Below, piece after piece: positions 22,340 through 34,979 of a stretch of 64,000 bases of DNA. Source of the DNA: Acanthaster planci (Eukaryota > Echinodermata > Asteroidea > Valvatida > Acanthasteridae). The notes under the pieces are model-generated. The model saw nothing but the letters and a program-made list of their open reading frames with translations, had not been told where the DNA came from and ran no database searches. The stretch is taken from the NCBI RefSeq assembly GCF_001949145.1, contig NW_019091417.1, forward strand, positions 105,077 to 169,076, given 5' to 3'. The translations under genes were made by a program, and so were the position numbers. Position 1 is the first letter of the stretch, and each line of letters begins with the position of its first letter.

Positions 22340-25300
22340 TATTTGATTTTGAGCTATGACAATTTTTTTCTTGGACCTTTTCTGGAGCTGGACTAAGAGT
22401 GCAAACCTAATATACAGTCAGTCACATCGACAAAAGTGTCGAAAACTGGCTCTTGAAACAACATGTACAAAACCTATGACAAAAAAAATACAAACTTCAA
22501 TTAAGAAATTGCAAGATGACGTCATCATAACGCCATTAGTCCGGAATAATTCTTGTATCAGGGTCTTTGTTGGCTGTAACTTTGAAACATCCGGATGTTA
22601 CCAAAATGGTGGCTTGAAAAATTTGCAAATCAATGGGCTAAAACACATGCTGAAATACTGCACCTGTTCATGTCACGGGATTTACATTTAAACTGAATTT
22701 TTAAAATGAAATATTACTTGATATTCTTACTCTTGGGTATATTTTAAATCAAATAAAGAGCAGAAAGATACGATTTCTCTTTCGTTCTCATATAGTATTA
22801 TTCAGCCGAAGTTAGTGTCTACTTACACATTATGATCGGTAAAACGTGTAGAAACCTATTTAGAAAAACTGCAGCTTAAATCTCATGTCGCGGGACCCCA
22901 GATGGTGTCATTTAGACAATTTTGTTCTGGGATACTCTCTCCATGGTGGACTACAAATGTACATAAATGGAATAAGTCAGATTGACCAGAGTGATGAAGA
23001 CTGCACCTTTGAAAAACGTGTACAAAACCAATGGGGGGAAATTCAATGTCCACAAATCAAAACTCCAAATTCTTTTATCAGGGTCATTGTTGGCTGTACC
23101 TTTGATGAAGATCAAAGATCTCAAAGTTACAAAACTGGAGGTGTTTAAACGCGCTTAACGCGTACAAAGTTAATGGGCTGATATAAATATTGAAAAATCA
23201 ATAATAAATCAGAGGATAACGTCATGATGACGTCATCCATTTGGAATAATTTTTATCAGGTTCATGGTTGGCTATCACTTTGATAACGATCAAATATTGC
23301 AAAGTTATCAAAATGGTGGCTTGAAAATATGTCTGAAGTCAATGGGCTAAAAACACATGAATAAAAGTGCTCCTTTAAGTTCTTGTCACGTGTTTTAACT
23401 GAATTTTGTTTTGAACTATTACTTGATATTTTGACTCTTGTTTCAAATCGAATAACAGAGCGATTGATATAATAGTGTGTAGTAGAAATACGTGAACAAA
23501 CCCTATCGCGAAAAATTAAATATTCAAAATTCTAAAATTAATCTCGTGATGACGTTGTCATGACACATTTCTAGTAGGACCGTCCTCAGATATTTTTTAA
23601 AGTCTTCCCGGGCCAAGTTTGAAATCAATCAGATCTATGAAACTAAAGAAGTCACCTTCCAAGCAAAAGACGTGTACAAACCCTATGGGGAAAGTCTGAA
23701 AAAGGAAAAGAAACTAGACCTCTGTGCGTTTGTCTTATGGAAAAACACAGGGCTTTTTTAGCATTTTAGATTTTCAAACAACTGTCAAAGAAACCCAGTT
23801 TAATGAACTCAAATGAAGACTGAACTGTTCACGATATGCAAGGTTTGAGCCCAATCGGATACGTCCTTCACGAGATATAGTGCGTTGACGAGGGCATCTT
23901 TAATATCACGTGACTTTTCACAAGATGACGTCATCATCATATCCGGTCAATTTGGTCTCAAGCACTCCCCTTGTATGATATCTGTAAGGTTTGAACCTTA
24001 ATCGGACATGTATTTCATGAGATATAGACTTTATCATGATGCTTCCATGTTTGTCTTGTCCCCCGTAGACCGTTGATAATAACAATTCTTATATTGATAA
24101 AAGGGAACAGACTATTACTCCTTCCAGCCTCAGTTTGGTCCTATTATTTTGAATATTAGAAAAGCAAGATGGCTGCCCCATGAAAGAGGTCTATAGTGCT
24201 TTGAGGAGTGCACCTTTAATGTGTCACGTGACATGATAATCTCATGACGTCATCATTACATGACATCAATTTTCATCTATAACAGTTCCCTTTAAAATAC
24301 CTGCCAAGTTTCAATTTAATTGTACGTGCACTTCAGGAGATATAGCATTTTAAAGAATGCACCTTTAATGTCACGTGACTCGTCGACTGATGACATTGTC
24401 ATCACTTCAGTGAGGTCAACCTCTGTTTATAAATCGTCCCGTCCTAACTATCCGCTGCACGGTTTCAACCCAATCAGACATTTACAGACAAAATACAAAT
24501 ACAAAACATTATTGTTATCGCGGATAGAGCGCAGCTTAGAGATTGCAAACATTTCTTCTTTTGGCGTCCCATACCATACGACCTGCTCTCTGCACCACCA
24601 TGTGCTTGGCAATTTTTCAACTCCTGCGCATATGCCCTACGCACTGTGCGCCACCTATGTGACAGGCAAATCTACACATTTTTTAGCCAATGCACAGTAT
24701 TCAAATGGGATTTTCAAATTCACAAATAATTTAAGGGGGTTTTCGTTGTGGGTGTATCATCTGTGTGAAGAAGTTCATCACTTATACACTTCATGCAGTT
24801 GACTTCAATGTTTTTGTTATTATACACAGCTTCCACTGTATTTCTTAATAGCGCCCTCTTTTGACTGGTAATCTTTGAACCATGCTCTATACTCGTCCAT
24901 AGACAATAGATTTCTCACAGTGAATTTGCACGTCATTTTCCCACATTTTCAGGGCACAAATCTCCCTATCGTTCCTTGCTAACTGTATATAGCGCCCAGT
25001 GAAGCATTGCATGTAAGTTTATTCCATTTTTATCCTTTATCAAGAGGTATTTCAAGTAGTTTAGATGGCTTTACTTTGTTTACACATGTACATACCCACA
25101 TCTTCACATGTTAAGGATGCAACAGTATATGGACATACCAAGCGATCCACATGTTCATGGAATGGCAATTTTTTTACGCTTATAGGCCTGTTAAATAGAC
25201 ATTTCCATAGGTCCACATGTGCATTAAGGGCTATGTGAGATCAGTATTTACATGTACATGTACTACTTTGACTAGTTATGTACCATGAATCTCAGTGTAT

Positions 25301-26470
25301 TTTGGGACTAGAGACTCATACATGTGTCTTTTTTGTGTAGTATTCATAGCTTGAAGTGTTCATAGCTTGTCGTGTTGATAGCTTGTAGTGTTTTCTTGTT
25401 TGATACGCAATTTTACTCCATGTCAATGACATCATCATCCAGTGTGACCAAGTAAAACACCAGAGGTACATGCGGAGCTATTTCCTGACTATATATTATT
25501 TCGTCAGTGGGAGTTTGGCTGGCTGCCAAATTTTGATTAGAAACATCTTAAGGAGGGCAGTACAGTTTTAGCTATTATCTAACAAATAATTAACGCTTCA
25601 ATCTTTAACAGATGATTCTTTACCGAATTTTGAAGAAATCATAACTTCCGGTATGATGACGTCATCGGCCCCATATTTCAAACAAGTTAACTGGATGAAG
25701 ATCATCGCTTACATCAATTCCCAGGCGATTCAGACGAACTCCGCCACAGACATCTATTCAAAATTCATTTTTCAGAATTTTTAGCCTGTCGTTAGAGGTC
25801 GCTTGACAATTACGTGACGTCATCAGTATATGACTTGAAGAATACTGTGCCCCAACAGACTAACACTGTTGAAAACAACTTGATACCTATTACCCTTTTT
25901 AAACAATAAGCCCACTTCTGGTTTCTACCAGAAGGAAGGGTCACGTGATTGGACCCACACAAGATGAATCGAAGACCCAATTTTACTCTGGCACTTGCTG
26001 CAAACATAGTTTTGTTGATTTTATATGGATTTTTACAACATTAACATGAAATTTAAATACTCAAAAATTGAATAATAAATCACTTGATGACGTCATCATA
26101 ACGTAATCATTTTGGTATTATCTTTGCTTCCAGGTTTTTGCTTAGTATAACTTTGATGATGATCGACGATTGCTAAGTTACTAAAATGGCGCCTCGAAAA
26201 CGTGTACAGTCAATGGGCTGAACTAAATATTAAAAAATCTATGAGAAATCACTTGATGACGTAATGTTTCTAGGACCATCTTTGCATAAGGGTTCTACAA
26301 GTACAAGTTTGATGAAGATCCGACGTTGCAAAAGCACTAAAGTCGTGTACAGAAAAACATGCACAAAACAAAGGGGCCTTTGAGCAGAAGAGGAGGAAGA
26401 AGGAAGAAAACTATAGGTTTTGTCTGTCTTAAGGACAGAGCAAAGGGCATTTTTGCATTTCCTTTTTTTA
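22340..26470. repeat. Composite repeat, copy 1 (type-B array, type-A array, unique block, type-B array)
   Basis: 22340-23590 holds type-B units: 'gaaaacgtgtacaaa', 'caatgggctg', 'aataaatc..ttgatgacgtcatca' and 'tttgatgaagatcaaagat'. A spacer follows (about 23690-23765, 'gaaactagacctctgtgcg'), then a type-A array (about 23840-24420) with GTCACGTGAC at 24223-24232 and 24370-24379 and TGACGTCA at 23926-23933 and 24245-24252. A block at 25580-26000 matches 34230-34620 closely ('acaacttgatacctattacc', 'aataagcccacttctggttt'). A second type-B array (25990-26400) ends in a purine-rich tail and 'cttaaggacagagcaaaggg'. The 160-codon frame at 24320-24802 crosses the array and is not a conserved gene. 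Confidence 0.75.
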
Positions 26471-26840
26471 TAAAGAAAAAAGCATGTATTTTTCCAAACA
26501 ATTTACTTACATGTACATTTCATCGATTTTCGTAGAGTTTAAACCTTGTTTATGATACGCACGTACAGTTGTATTACTACGTTTGATAACTGGAGATGCA
26601 CCTGAGAACCAGTGTTAAGAGATTTTCTAGAATATTTATCTTCAGCTTTGGATGGTACAGTACCGCCAGTGTTTTCCATTAAAAATAATACAGATATGAG
26701 ATGCGTCTATCATTAAATTTAAAATGGTAGATGGTTTTGACATTTTAGTAAGCAAGGTTTGTGTAGCTGGATTGCTATATAAAAATAAAAGTGTAAGAAA
26801 GACACCTACATTATGCACTTAATGTTTGCAAGTAGTCTGT

Positions 26841-29800
26841 TTATACTCTGCATTGGCTTAATCTTGGCCAGCTGGGTTTACAACAGGCACAGGCATTACA
26901 TCCACAAGCAGGTGTACACCTCATGTTCTGTTTGAAACAAGCGCATCGAGCACTTCTGCACTTCGATTTACATGCAGAATTGACCAGCTCAAGACAGGCG
27001 TCTGGTATTGGAGGAACACTTGTCCAAACGGCTTTTAGGGAGCCTGACTCCAACTTCCAGGCTGAAACCGCAGTGGGAGATGAGACACAGATCTGTTTTT
27101 GATCAGCCTGCAACCAGGTTTTTGCTTAGTGGTTGGCACGTCTAGCGTGAAGTTCTATCGCATCCTTTGTCGGTGGCAGTGCACTAAACCCTACTTTGGC
27201 TTTTCCAAAAAGATGAAGTCTAGCCTGATCTACTGTTAACAGCTCTGGAGTGCCATACAAATGACAAATGAAATGCTCGACTTGCGCAACATCCCCATCA
27301 CGACCGATTCCTTCAACAAGCTGTGGATGGTTCTGGAAGATTTTCCAGCATGACTTTTTCCCATGCCCAGTGAATGACGAGGTTGTATCGCAGCCTGTCA
27401 GGGCAAGGAAACTCAAAATGTTGTCTCTCATAGTTGGCGAGAGTCATTGGGAAATCTCGTATACTGGGTAACATTTCCTTCTCTGAGCTGTTCCTGTAAT
27501 CATCTAAACATCCGCCTTTAAGGTTGAGAGGAAATGCCAGGAGAAGCAAGACATCAGTATCCCTGCAGAAAACCAGCACTCTTTCATATCCACTTCTGAC
27601 GGCTTCACACGCAGGTAGTATAATCCTTGTGTCAGCCTCTTCATGGTTTGCTTGCAACTCTATGTTCTGTTTTCTGGTTGATCTTGCTGTTGTCACGTTG
27701 GAGAACCCCCCTCCAGTCACATATTCATATATGCCAGGGAGCTCTTTGCCTCTCTCCAAGATAGCTTCCGAAAACAACCTTGCCAGGTCAGCTTTGTTTT
27801 CATCAAGGGCGATGAACTGGTTCAATACATGTTGGAGTGGTACATGACGTCCGTTAATGAGTTTTCTGGTAGGTTTCTTTTTACCCATTCGTTCGGACCT
27901 AGTAACTGCCTTGATAGAGCTTCCCCTGTGTACCGATCAAACACTACATCAACTCTTGTCTTGTGCTCTTCAAAGGTCAGCCCGTAGAAATGCAGCTTCC
28001 TCTTCGTCATTATCTACGTGGAGGAAGTGTTGTATGTCCTGGGTGATTCGTGACCTTTCTGACCATGTGATGCAAAATCTGTCTCTGGCTTGATCATTCT
28101 GGGTGATGCCAATGATACCATTTTGCATCTTACATGTTCTGTTTATCCACTCAGTGGCTTGATTAGCTGGAATGTGATCTCTTCACAACAAAATTACCAC
28201 TTACAAACTCGGCATGGACCCCCGGTGCTGATTCCTTCAGAAGTTTCATATCTGCGAGATACACAGGTCCCCACCGTGCATAGTTTGTGTTGTCATAAAT
28301 GGTAAGCCATGGCAACATTGCTACAAATGCTTCAAGATGAAGAATCCAATTACCGTCTCGCTCAGCTCTAATGAAGACAAGAAGGGTCTCTACCATTTCC
28401 ATGGATGTTGACCACAGGCTGAAGCTGGGATTGCCAAGGTGCTTGTCGTTGAACTCTTTGATCAAGTTCTAAATGTTTTCTTTATGCAGAAGATCTGACA
28501 GTAGCTTTACTGTTTTGGAAAGGTCTTCAGTGTCACAACTAGTGCTCTTTTTGAACAACTCAGCCACGTTGTGGGCATGATGATTTGACTTCTGCATCAC
28601 GTATGTGATCGTTTTCAACAAGCCCGGATTCAAACACAGATCATTTGATGTGCCACAGAGCTTCATACCCAAGCTGATGTCCTCTCACAGAACGGTAGTA
28701 TGATTTACCTTCAAGCATGGTCTCTGTAGTGTTGGCAGCATACACACCTGACTCTGTCCAGAGGTCGTCAAGACCAGCATTTTCCATATGTTGCCCAATG
28801 GCATTCAAGAAGTTGAAGCAGACACGCAGTCCTCCCAGGAGAAAAATTACTTTTTCAAACTTCGGATTGGCCCATACAAGTTCCTTGCCTCTACTGTAAA
28901 GTGGCTGGTAAGCAGTTATAATGGTGTACTCCTGACCAACGTGTCTAGAAATTTTCACGAAGCGGTTGATCACAGTTGAAAGTGTATTTTTGTCATCTGC
29001 TGGTGCCTGAAGAATTGGTAGCATCCCTGCTTTTTGTGACAGGGGGTCAACGGTACTGGTGACCTCGTCGAATAATCTCCAAACAGGAACATACTGTTCC
29101 TCTCCGTTATCATGTACACGGGACACTACCCAAGCTAAGTCTTTAGCCCTTGCTATTTTACTTTCATCACAACTGTTGTGGAACCACTCTTTCTCAATTT
29201 CTATACTATTGCTGAATAGATGTGACGGTCTTTGGCCTGAAGGTAGGACAGCACGATCAAGTCCTTGGAACTCTTGTAGCTGATTTGGTTTGATAGTTCT
29301 TGACCTCAGGATTCGCTTGCTGTCTAGAGACCCTGGAGTCTGTTGTGGAGCTGGTCCTCTCTGCCATACCATCATCTGTGTGCAATGGAATGTGTTCTTT
29401 CCATTTAGTGTTGCTTCCAATACGTCAATGTTGTCACAGGAGCAGTGGATCATTCTCTCTTCTGTGATACTGTATGGAATGTAGACATTGCCATTTTTGG
29501 CGAACCTCTCAAGAATGTTATGGGCTGTGGTTGTGTCAATTCTTCGCACTGTGTCAATATCAATGGTATGGTTGGCAGTATGAAACAAGTCAACAAGTGC
29601 CTCAGAGCGGGTTGCTTGGTGAAGAGCGCAAGACCTAAGCCAACGTGCTTAGTGAACTTCCGCCTATTGGAAACCGCGTATACAATGTCTGGGGTAATGC
29701 TGCACACATTTCGCTTGATGGTGCTGTCTTCCTCAGTGCCTGAATGCACCACATCAATGCCCCCAAAAGGCAAGCGTAGAAACAGATACAGGCTGTTCGG

Positions 29801-30901
29801 TGTTACCTCATCCACATGTTTTGGTCAAAGTCTTGCCAGGTGTTGCAATGCCCAGGGGTGTCAAGTACACCTTCTCTGATTCTAAGGGCCACATGAACCA
29901 TCTCTTGAAAGATATTACCTTGTGCGATCCTTATCATGGTGTCCTCTTCATCATCTGTAGATTCTGAATCTGAAGACAACACTTCTTGCTGACGGGACTT
30001 TGTAAGGGTCTTGGAAACGATGAAGTCAGACTTCTCACCAGGATACATTAGGAGAAACCCTACCTTAAGGGTACGAACGTATTAGCCTGTTGTTCAACCA
30101 GAAGTTGAATCTTTTCACAGAAGGTTGTTCTCCGGGATAGACATCTTAGTGGGATTGAAGTACCCCTTTCAGCACACATACTTTGGTATCTGACCTCATG
30201 CTGTAAACATGACCACGAGACAACCCTACACCCAAGTCTCGGCACAGTTTCATCATAAATTCATCCTCCATCGACTCCTCAGGATCACCAAATGATTTGA
30301 CCTTTCAAGACCTTCTCTCAAATTCCCTCAAGCACACAAGATGATAACAGCCTTCAGCTGCAATCTAGTCACTGATGCCTGAAAGTCTCATGCTCATCAC
30401 AGGATGAGCATAAGTTTGCTAAGTTCAGTCAGGGCTGCCGACTTTTCTAGTGTCTGTACACTGTGAACCTGTTTACTGCGTTGTTCTTGGCAAAAAATGC
30501 AGCGTCCAGTTGATTGCTGACTTAGAACTTTGTTTAGTTGGGGCTGAATACACTAAACACTGGGCTGAGTCAGCACTTGTTGATGCATCTAAATGAGCCT
30601 GTCGTTGCTTTCTTGATCTGTCTAATTTGCCCTCAGAACTGAATGTTGAATAGCATGTTTTGTGCCATCTGATTTCTGGTACGATGAAGTCTTCCTCTGA
30701 GAAAGATACTAGTCTCTCAAGTACATCCACATATCTGGTGTCAGCAAGTTTTCTGCGCTGCTGACCAACCTCACATGCTCTGGCATTCCCTTCGATGGAT
30801 GCTACGCGAAGTTCTCCCGCACTGCTTTGACAGAAGAAGCATGTCAACTTGTCAATGTCTTTATGTTGTCGCTTGTGTTTAATTGTACACACCGGATCCA
30901 T
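26841..30901 (-). pseudogene. Broken multi-copy gene: zinc-finger head, PIN-like nuclease motifs, CXC tail
   Basis: Reading from 30901 down, protein-like pieces follow in order but jump frames. A head with CFFCQSS and HKTCYSTF (treble-clef type zinc ligands) is followed by an acidic segment (about 29990-29940). Next come TLNGKNTFHC (about 29400), FIRAERDGNWILHLEAFVAM (about 28370), YDNTNYARWGPVYL (about 28290) and HEEADTRIILPACEAV (about 27650). Then CRDTDVLLLLAFP (about 27560), FLALTGCDTTSSFTGHGKKS (about 27405), and a cysteine cluster (CKSKCRSARCACF, CGCNACACC; about 26970-26885) like the tesmin/TSO1 CXC motif. This matches a family repeated in many marine invertebrate genomes (from memory). 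The spaced acidic residues resemble PIN/FEN-type nucleases (inference). At least six frame breaks occur, e.g. near 28650 and 28465. No intron signals were obvious. Confidence 0.75.
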
Positions 30902-31790
30902 GGTTGACAACAAAACTTGGATGCTTACAAATTGTAAATGATTCTGTAAATGGAAACAACCAGAACTCCCATATTTATTATAGAGGAGACATAGTACATG
31001 CAGGTACTCACACTTTCCTACATGCGTAGCAATTGCACGTACATCATCAAAAAAATACTTGGTGGACCATTCCTTCATTCTTCCCAAATACTCTATCCAA
31101 GTGAAAATTTGTGCCTGCTGATTGAAACTCGTGACCAGACAAACTCGATTTCTGATCCAACAGATACAGTAGTTCCATGTTTTTTAATCAAGTATCCACT
31201 GGAAGGGGTTCTTTTTAAGACTCTACCCATATGAGTTCAGAGTGATTTCTCACTCTAAAACGTATAGTCCCTTATTTCAATCTTTTGGATCTAGAGAAAA
31301 GTGTAAACACTATGTACATGTATTATAATCCTTAACATGTTTAATACATAACAGCAAGTAAAATCCGCATTATTAAAATTACCCAGCTTATCTATTGATC
31401 AAACATTTCAAAATATGAACTAATAGAATCTTACTAGTATCTGTCTGTCCATGCAGTTACCAATTACTGTCAATAATACTTCTACTGGAATGTGTCCATT
31501 GTTTGGCTGCACATGTACGCCACCGTACTTAATGGCTACCATGTTGGACACTCACTGACTTATTCTGTCCCACTTGAGGGGGCTATAACAGCACCATAAG
31601 CAATTAAACAGATGTATTTAAAAGACACAATTTAGTGTTTCAACTCAGTAACACCTACACGTATGTAGGTTAGTAAATGTGGGTAAATTTTTCTTTTTAA
31701 AGTAGTTAGGAGTGGCACTAAAACAATCGAAGACCAAATTTTAAGAAAAAAGACCTCTTACGTTTCGTTTTGTAATGCATCTGTGCACAA
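30902..31790. other. No gene recognised
   Basis: Flank of the broken gene. Contains short frames on both strands and 'tgtacatgtatt' type simple sequence, but nothing supported. The plus-strand 78-codon frame at 30998 lacks protein-like features. Confidence 0.4.
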
Positions 31791-34700
31791 AACAAAAGTC
31801 CAATTGGCAATTACATAAATTAGGGCTATCAAATGATATTGATGATGGGTTTTATGGAAAGATATGCAAGTGTGAGTGATATTTGGGTCACAGCCCAAAT
31901 ATACAATTTTGACCCCAGATGATCTTTCGTGACCTTAAAATGACCTTTAAATTCAAAATTGACGATGGCATCCACCCACACCTTGTTTGTCATGACATAG
32001 ATAATTGATTGAGCATAGTTGCCAGCTATTACCTAAAAATGCCATGAAAAATATTTCTAGAGGACTTTCTCAGATTTGGCTGGCCCACTATTATGACAAT
32101 TTTGTTCTCGGACCCTCTCTTTGTGGTGGACTACGAGTGTACACAAATATCAAATCAATTAGTTTGACCAGAGTTCGAAGTCTGGCAGTTGAAAAACGTG
32201 TACAAAACCTATGGGGAAAAATTAAATATTCTAACCCCCCAAAATCTAACGATAACGTCATCATGACGTCATAAATTTGGACGTATTAATGTATCGGGGT
32301 CTTTCTGGGCTGTAACTTTGGTTATAATCAAAGATCGCTAAATCACCGAAATATTGTCATGAATACGTGTACAAAGTCAATGGGCTGAAACAAATATCCA
32401 AAAATAAATATCAAATCACTTGATGACGTCATCATAACATCATTGCTCTAGACACGTCTTCAGATAAGGGTCCTTCACTGATGTAAGTTTGATGAAGATC
32501 CGAAGTTGCTAAGGGACTGAAGTCGGTGGTGGAAGAAACGTGTACAAAACAAAGGGGATTTGGGTCTGAAGAAGATGAAGAAACTAGAGGTCATCTGTCT
32601 CTTTGCCAACAGAACAGATCTGGCTTTTTGCATTCCTTTCATTAAGTTGAACAGCAAATCTACTGCACAAACCTTATTTAGGGCGTAATTATTTCATCGT
32701 GACCATTCGGGTCCACGGTTTCAACCCAATCAGGCATGTACATGTACTTCAGGAAATAACTAATATGCTTTAAAGAGTGCAGGTACTACGTTGTTTAACT
32801 CCTCATCTGATGACGTAATCATCATATCAGGTAAATCCTCGAGTACAACACTTCCTTTTCTATCTGCGAACTTTCAACTCGATGAGATATGAATTTCAGG
32901 AGATAGAGGGCTGAATTTTTAAGGTCACAGAACTTGTCACGTGGTGAGGTCAACATTAAATGAGATCAATAATCGTCTAAATCACTTCCTTTCCAAGATA
33001 TCTGCAAAGTTTGATCCGAATTGGATAAGTACTTCACAAGATATAATGCGTTGAAGAGTGCACCTTTAATGCCGTCAAGATGACGTCATGATCACACCAG
33101 GTCAATTTTTGCCTACAGCACTTCCTTTCCAAGATATCAGCAAGGTTTCAACCCAATCAGACGTGCACTTCAAAAGATATATAGTTTTGTTCGTTGGCCC
33201 GCCATAGGCATTTTCACTTGATTTGCATGATTGGCGTTCCACAGCAACGCCCCAGCCATACAATTTGATTCACGGAATCATTCAATTGTTTCCCTCTATA
33301 ACATGAACGGCCCTCCGGCCTGACCATTCAGATGAAGTCTCACACCCCGAGCAATTGCGTAGTTTTCTTACTTGTTTCATTTGCCGCGTTTTCCATTTCT
33401 TTATTCACTCTTGCCAAAGCTTATCATTTACGTTATGTCCACTACAAGCGAATGTGATCCAGCCGAAATATTCGACATATTCAAAGATTATTTTGACTCG
33501 AAATTCAGCGCCGTTTCAAGGCCCAAAGACGATTCTTCGGCTTCGAAGGAACTCAAGCTAAAGTTGGAGGCTAAAGATCTGTCCCGTCCTGGCAATATCG
33601 CACAATTCGAGTTCTGTGCTCAGCTTGAAGTTCTGCTGTATAAGGTTCACTCGGCCATCTCCTCCAACAACTCCGAGGAAGCACTGAAGGCTGTCGAGGA
33701 AGGGCTCGGTCTGTTGGCAGATCGGAAAAAGAAAATTCGAATCGCTGATTCTTGTAAGGCCGGTTCTTTTTCGAGGTACTGTAAACAACCCTTAATACTT
33801 TGTCAATTTCAACTATCCGTGACACACGACCTCCCCATGCTGAATAAATACACTTGGAAGTACAATCCATTGCCTCTCCTCTCTCCTTAGCGAAGTAGCA
33901 CGAGCGAAGTAGCACGCTTTGAAGAGTGCACCTTTAATGTCATGTGACAAGGTTCACCCGAGGTCACACATGAGGTCAATAATCGTCTAAATCACTTCCC
34001 TTTCAAGACATGCGCAAGTTTTGAACCCAATTGGACATACAGTATATATTGAGGGTCCACGCAAACAGTAGCCAATCCATAGTACGCGAAAAGGATTTTC
34101 GAGTTTGCAAATATTCCAAGGGGGTTTTCGTCGTCAGCGCTTCATCTGTGTTAAAGAAGTACACCACTTGTGCACTTCATGCAGTTGACTTCAATGTTAT
34201 AGCTATCATCGAATGAACAACCCATGCTTAAATCTGTTACGGTTGATTTTTTACCGATTTTTGAACAATAAAAGAACTTTTTATCATAACTTCCGATCTG
34301 ATGACATTATAGGCCCCAAATTTCACACGTGTTTCAGCCGATTCAGACAAACTTCGCCACCGACATCTAATCAAAATTCATTTCTCAGAATTTTTAACCT
34401 GTCGCTACAGGCGCTTGACAATATCGTGACATCTGAAGTAGATGATTTGAAGAATGCTATACCCCGACAGATTAACAATGTTGAAAACAACTTGATACCT
34501 ATTACCACTTTTAAACAATAAGCCCACTTCTGGTTTCAACCGGAAGGAAGGGTCACATGATTTGACCCACACGAGGTGAATTGAAGACCACAATTATCCT
34601 GCCACCTGCTGCAAACAAAATGTTGCGGGAAGCAACGGTTGATTTTACACGGTTTTTTAAAAACTTAACATAATATTCAAATATTAATATTTTAATAATA

Positions 34701-34975
34701 AATCACTTGATGACGTCATCATGACGTAATTATTTGAATGAAAATCGCTAAGTTACCAAAATGGGGCCTTGGAAACGTGTACAAAGTCAATGGGCTAAAT
34801 AAATATTAAAAATTCAATAAAAATCACTTGATACAATCATCTTCATGTCGTTGTTCTATGTACATCTTTAAACTAAGGTCCTTTACTGATGTAAGTTTGA
34901 TGAAGATCCCAAGTTGCAGAAGGACCAAAGTCGATGTGGAAGAAACGTGTACAAAACAAATGGAAGAAGGGAGAA
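31790..34975. repeat. Composite repeat, copy 2 (carries a Gag-like ORF)
   Basis: Same order as copy 1: a type-B array (about 32080-32560; TGACGTCA at 32424-32431), a spacer 'actagaggtcatctgtctct' (about 32585) and a type-A array (about 32700-33190; TGACGTCA at 33081-33088). A coding piece (33435-33780) and one more type-A unit (33910-34030) follow. The shared block 34230-34620 comes next, then a second type-B array (34630-34960; TGACGTCA at 34711-34718). Where copy 1 ends in a purine-rich tail, copy 2 runs into the 47-base minisatellite. Confidence 0.75.
33435..33780 (+). pseudogene. DIRS-like retrotransposon Gag fragment
   Basis: A plus frame beginning MSTTSECDPAEIFDIFKDYF shows good coding character. 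It contains SRPGNIAQFEFCAQLEVLL, a helical segment and ends KKKIRIADSCKAGS. The 'IRIADxSxxGW' ending is the hallmark I associate with ORF1/Gag of DIRS-type tyrosine-recombinase retrotransposons, where the protein would continue with an acidic segment. Here it breaks off at the Gly-Ser and runs into unrelated sequence and then a type-A unit. No reverse transcriptase or recombinase is visible nearby. The assignment is by motif memory only. Confidence 0.45.
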
Positions 34976-34979
34976 AAAA

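Noticed and set aside
24320-24802. 160-codon plus-strand ORF
   Set aside because: It crosses type-A repeat units and a block also present near 34.1 kb with frame differences; composition is not protein-like.
28717-29879. Several plus-strand ORFs
   Set aside because: Antisense shadows of the broken multi-copy gene on the minus strand.
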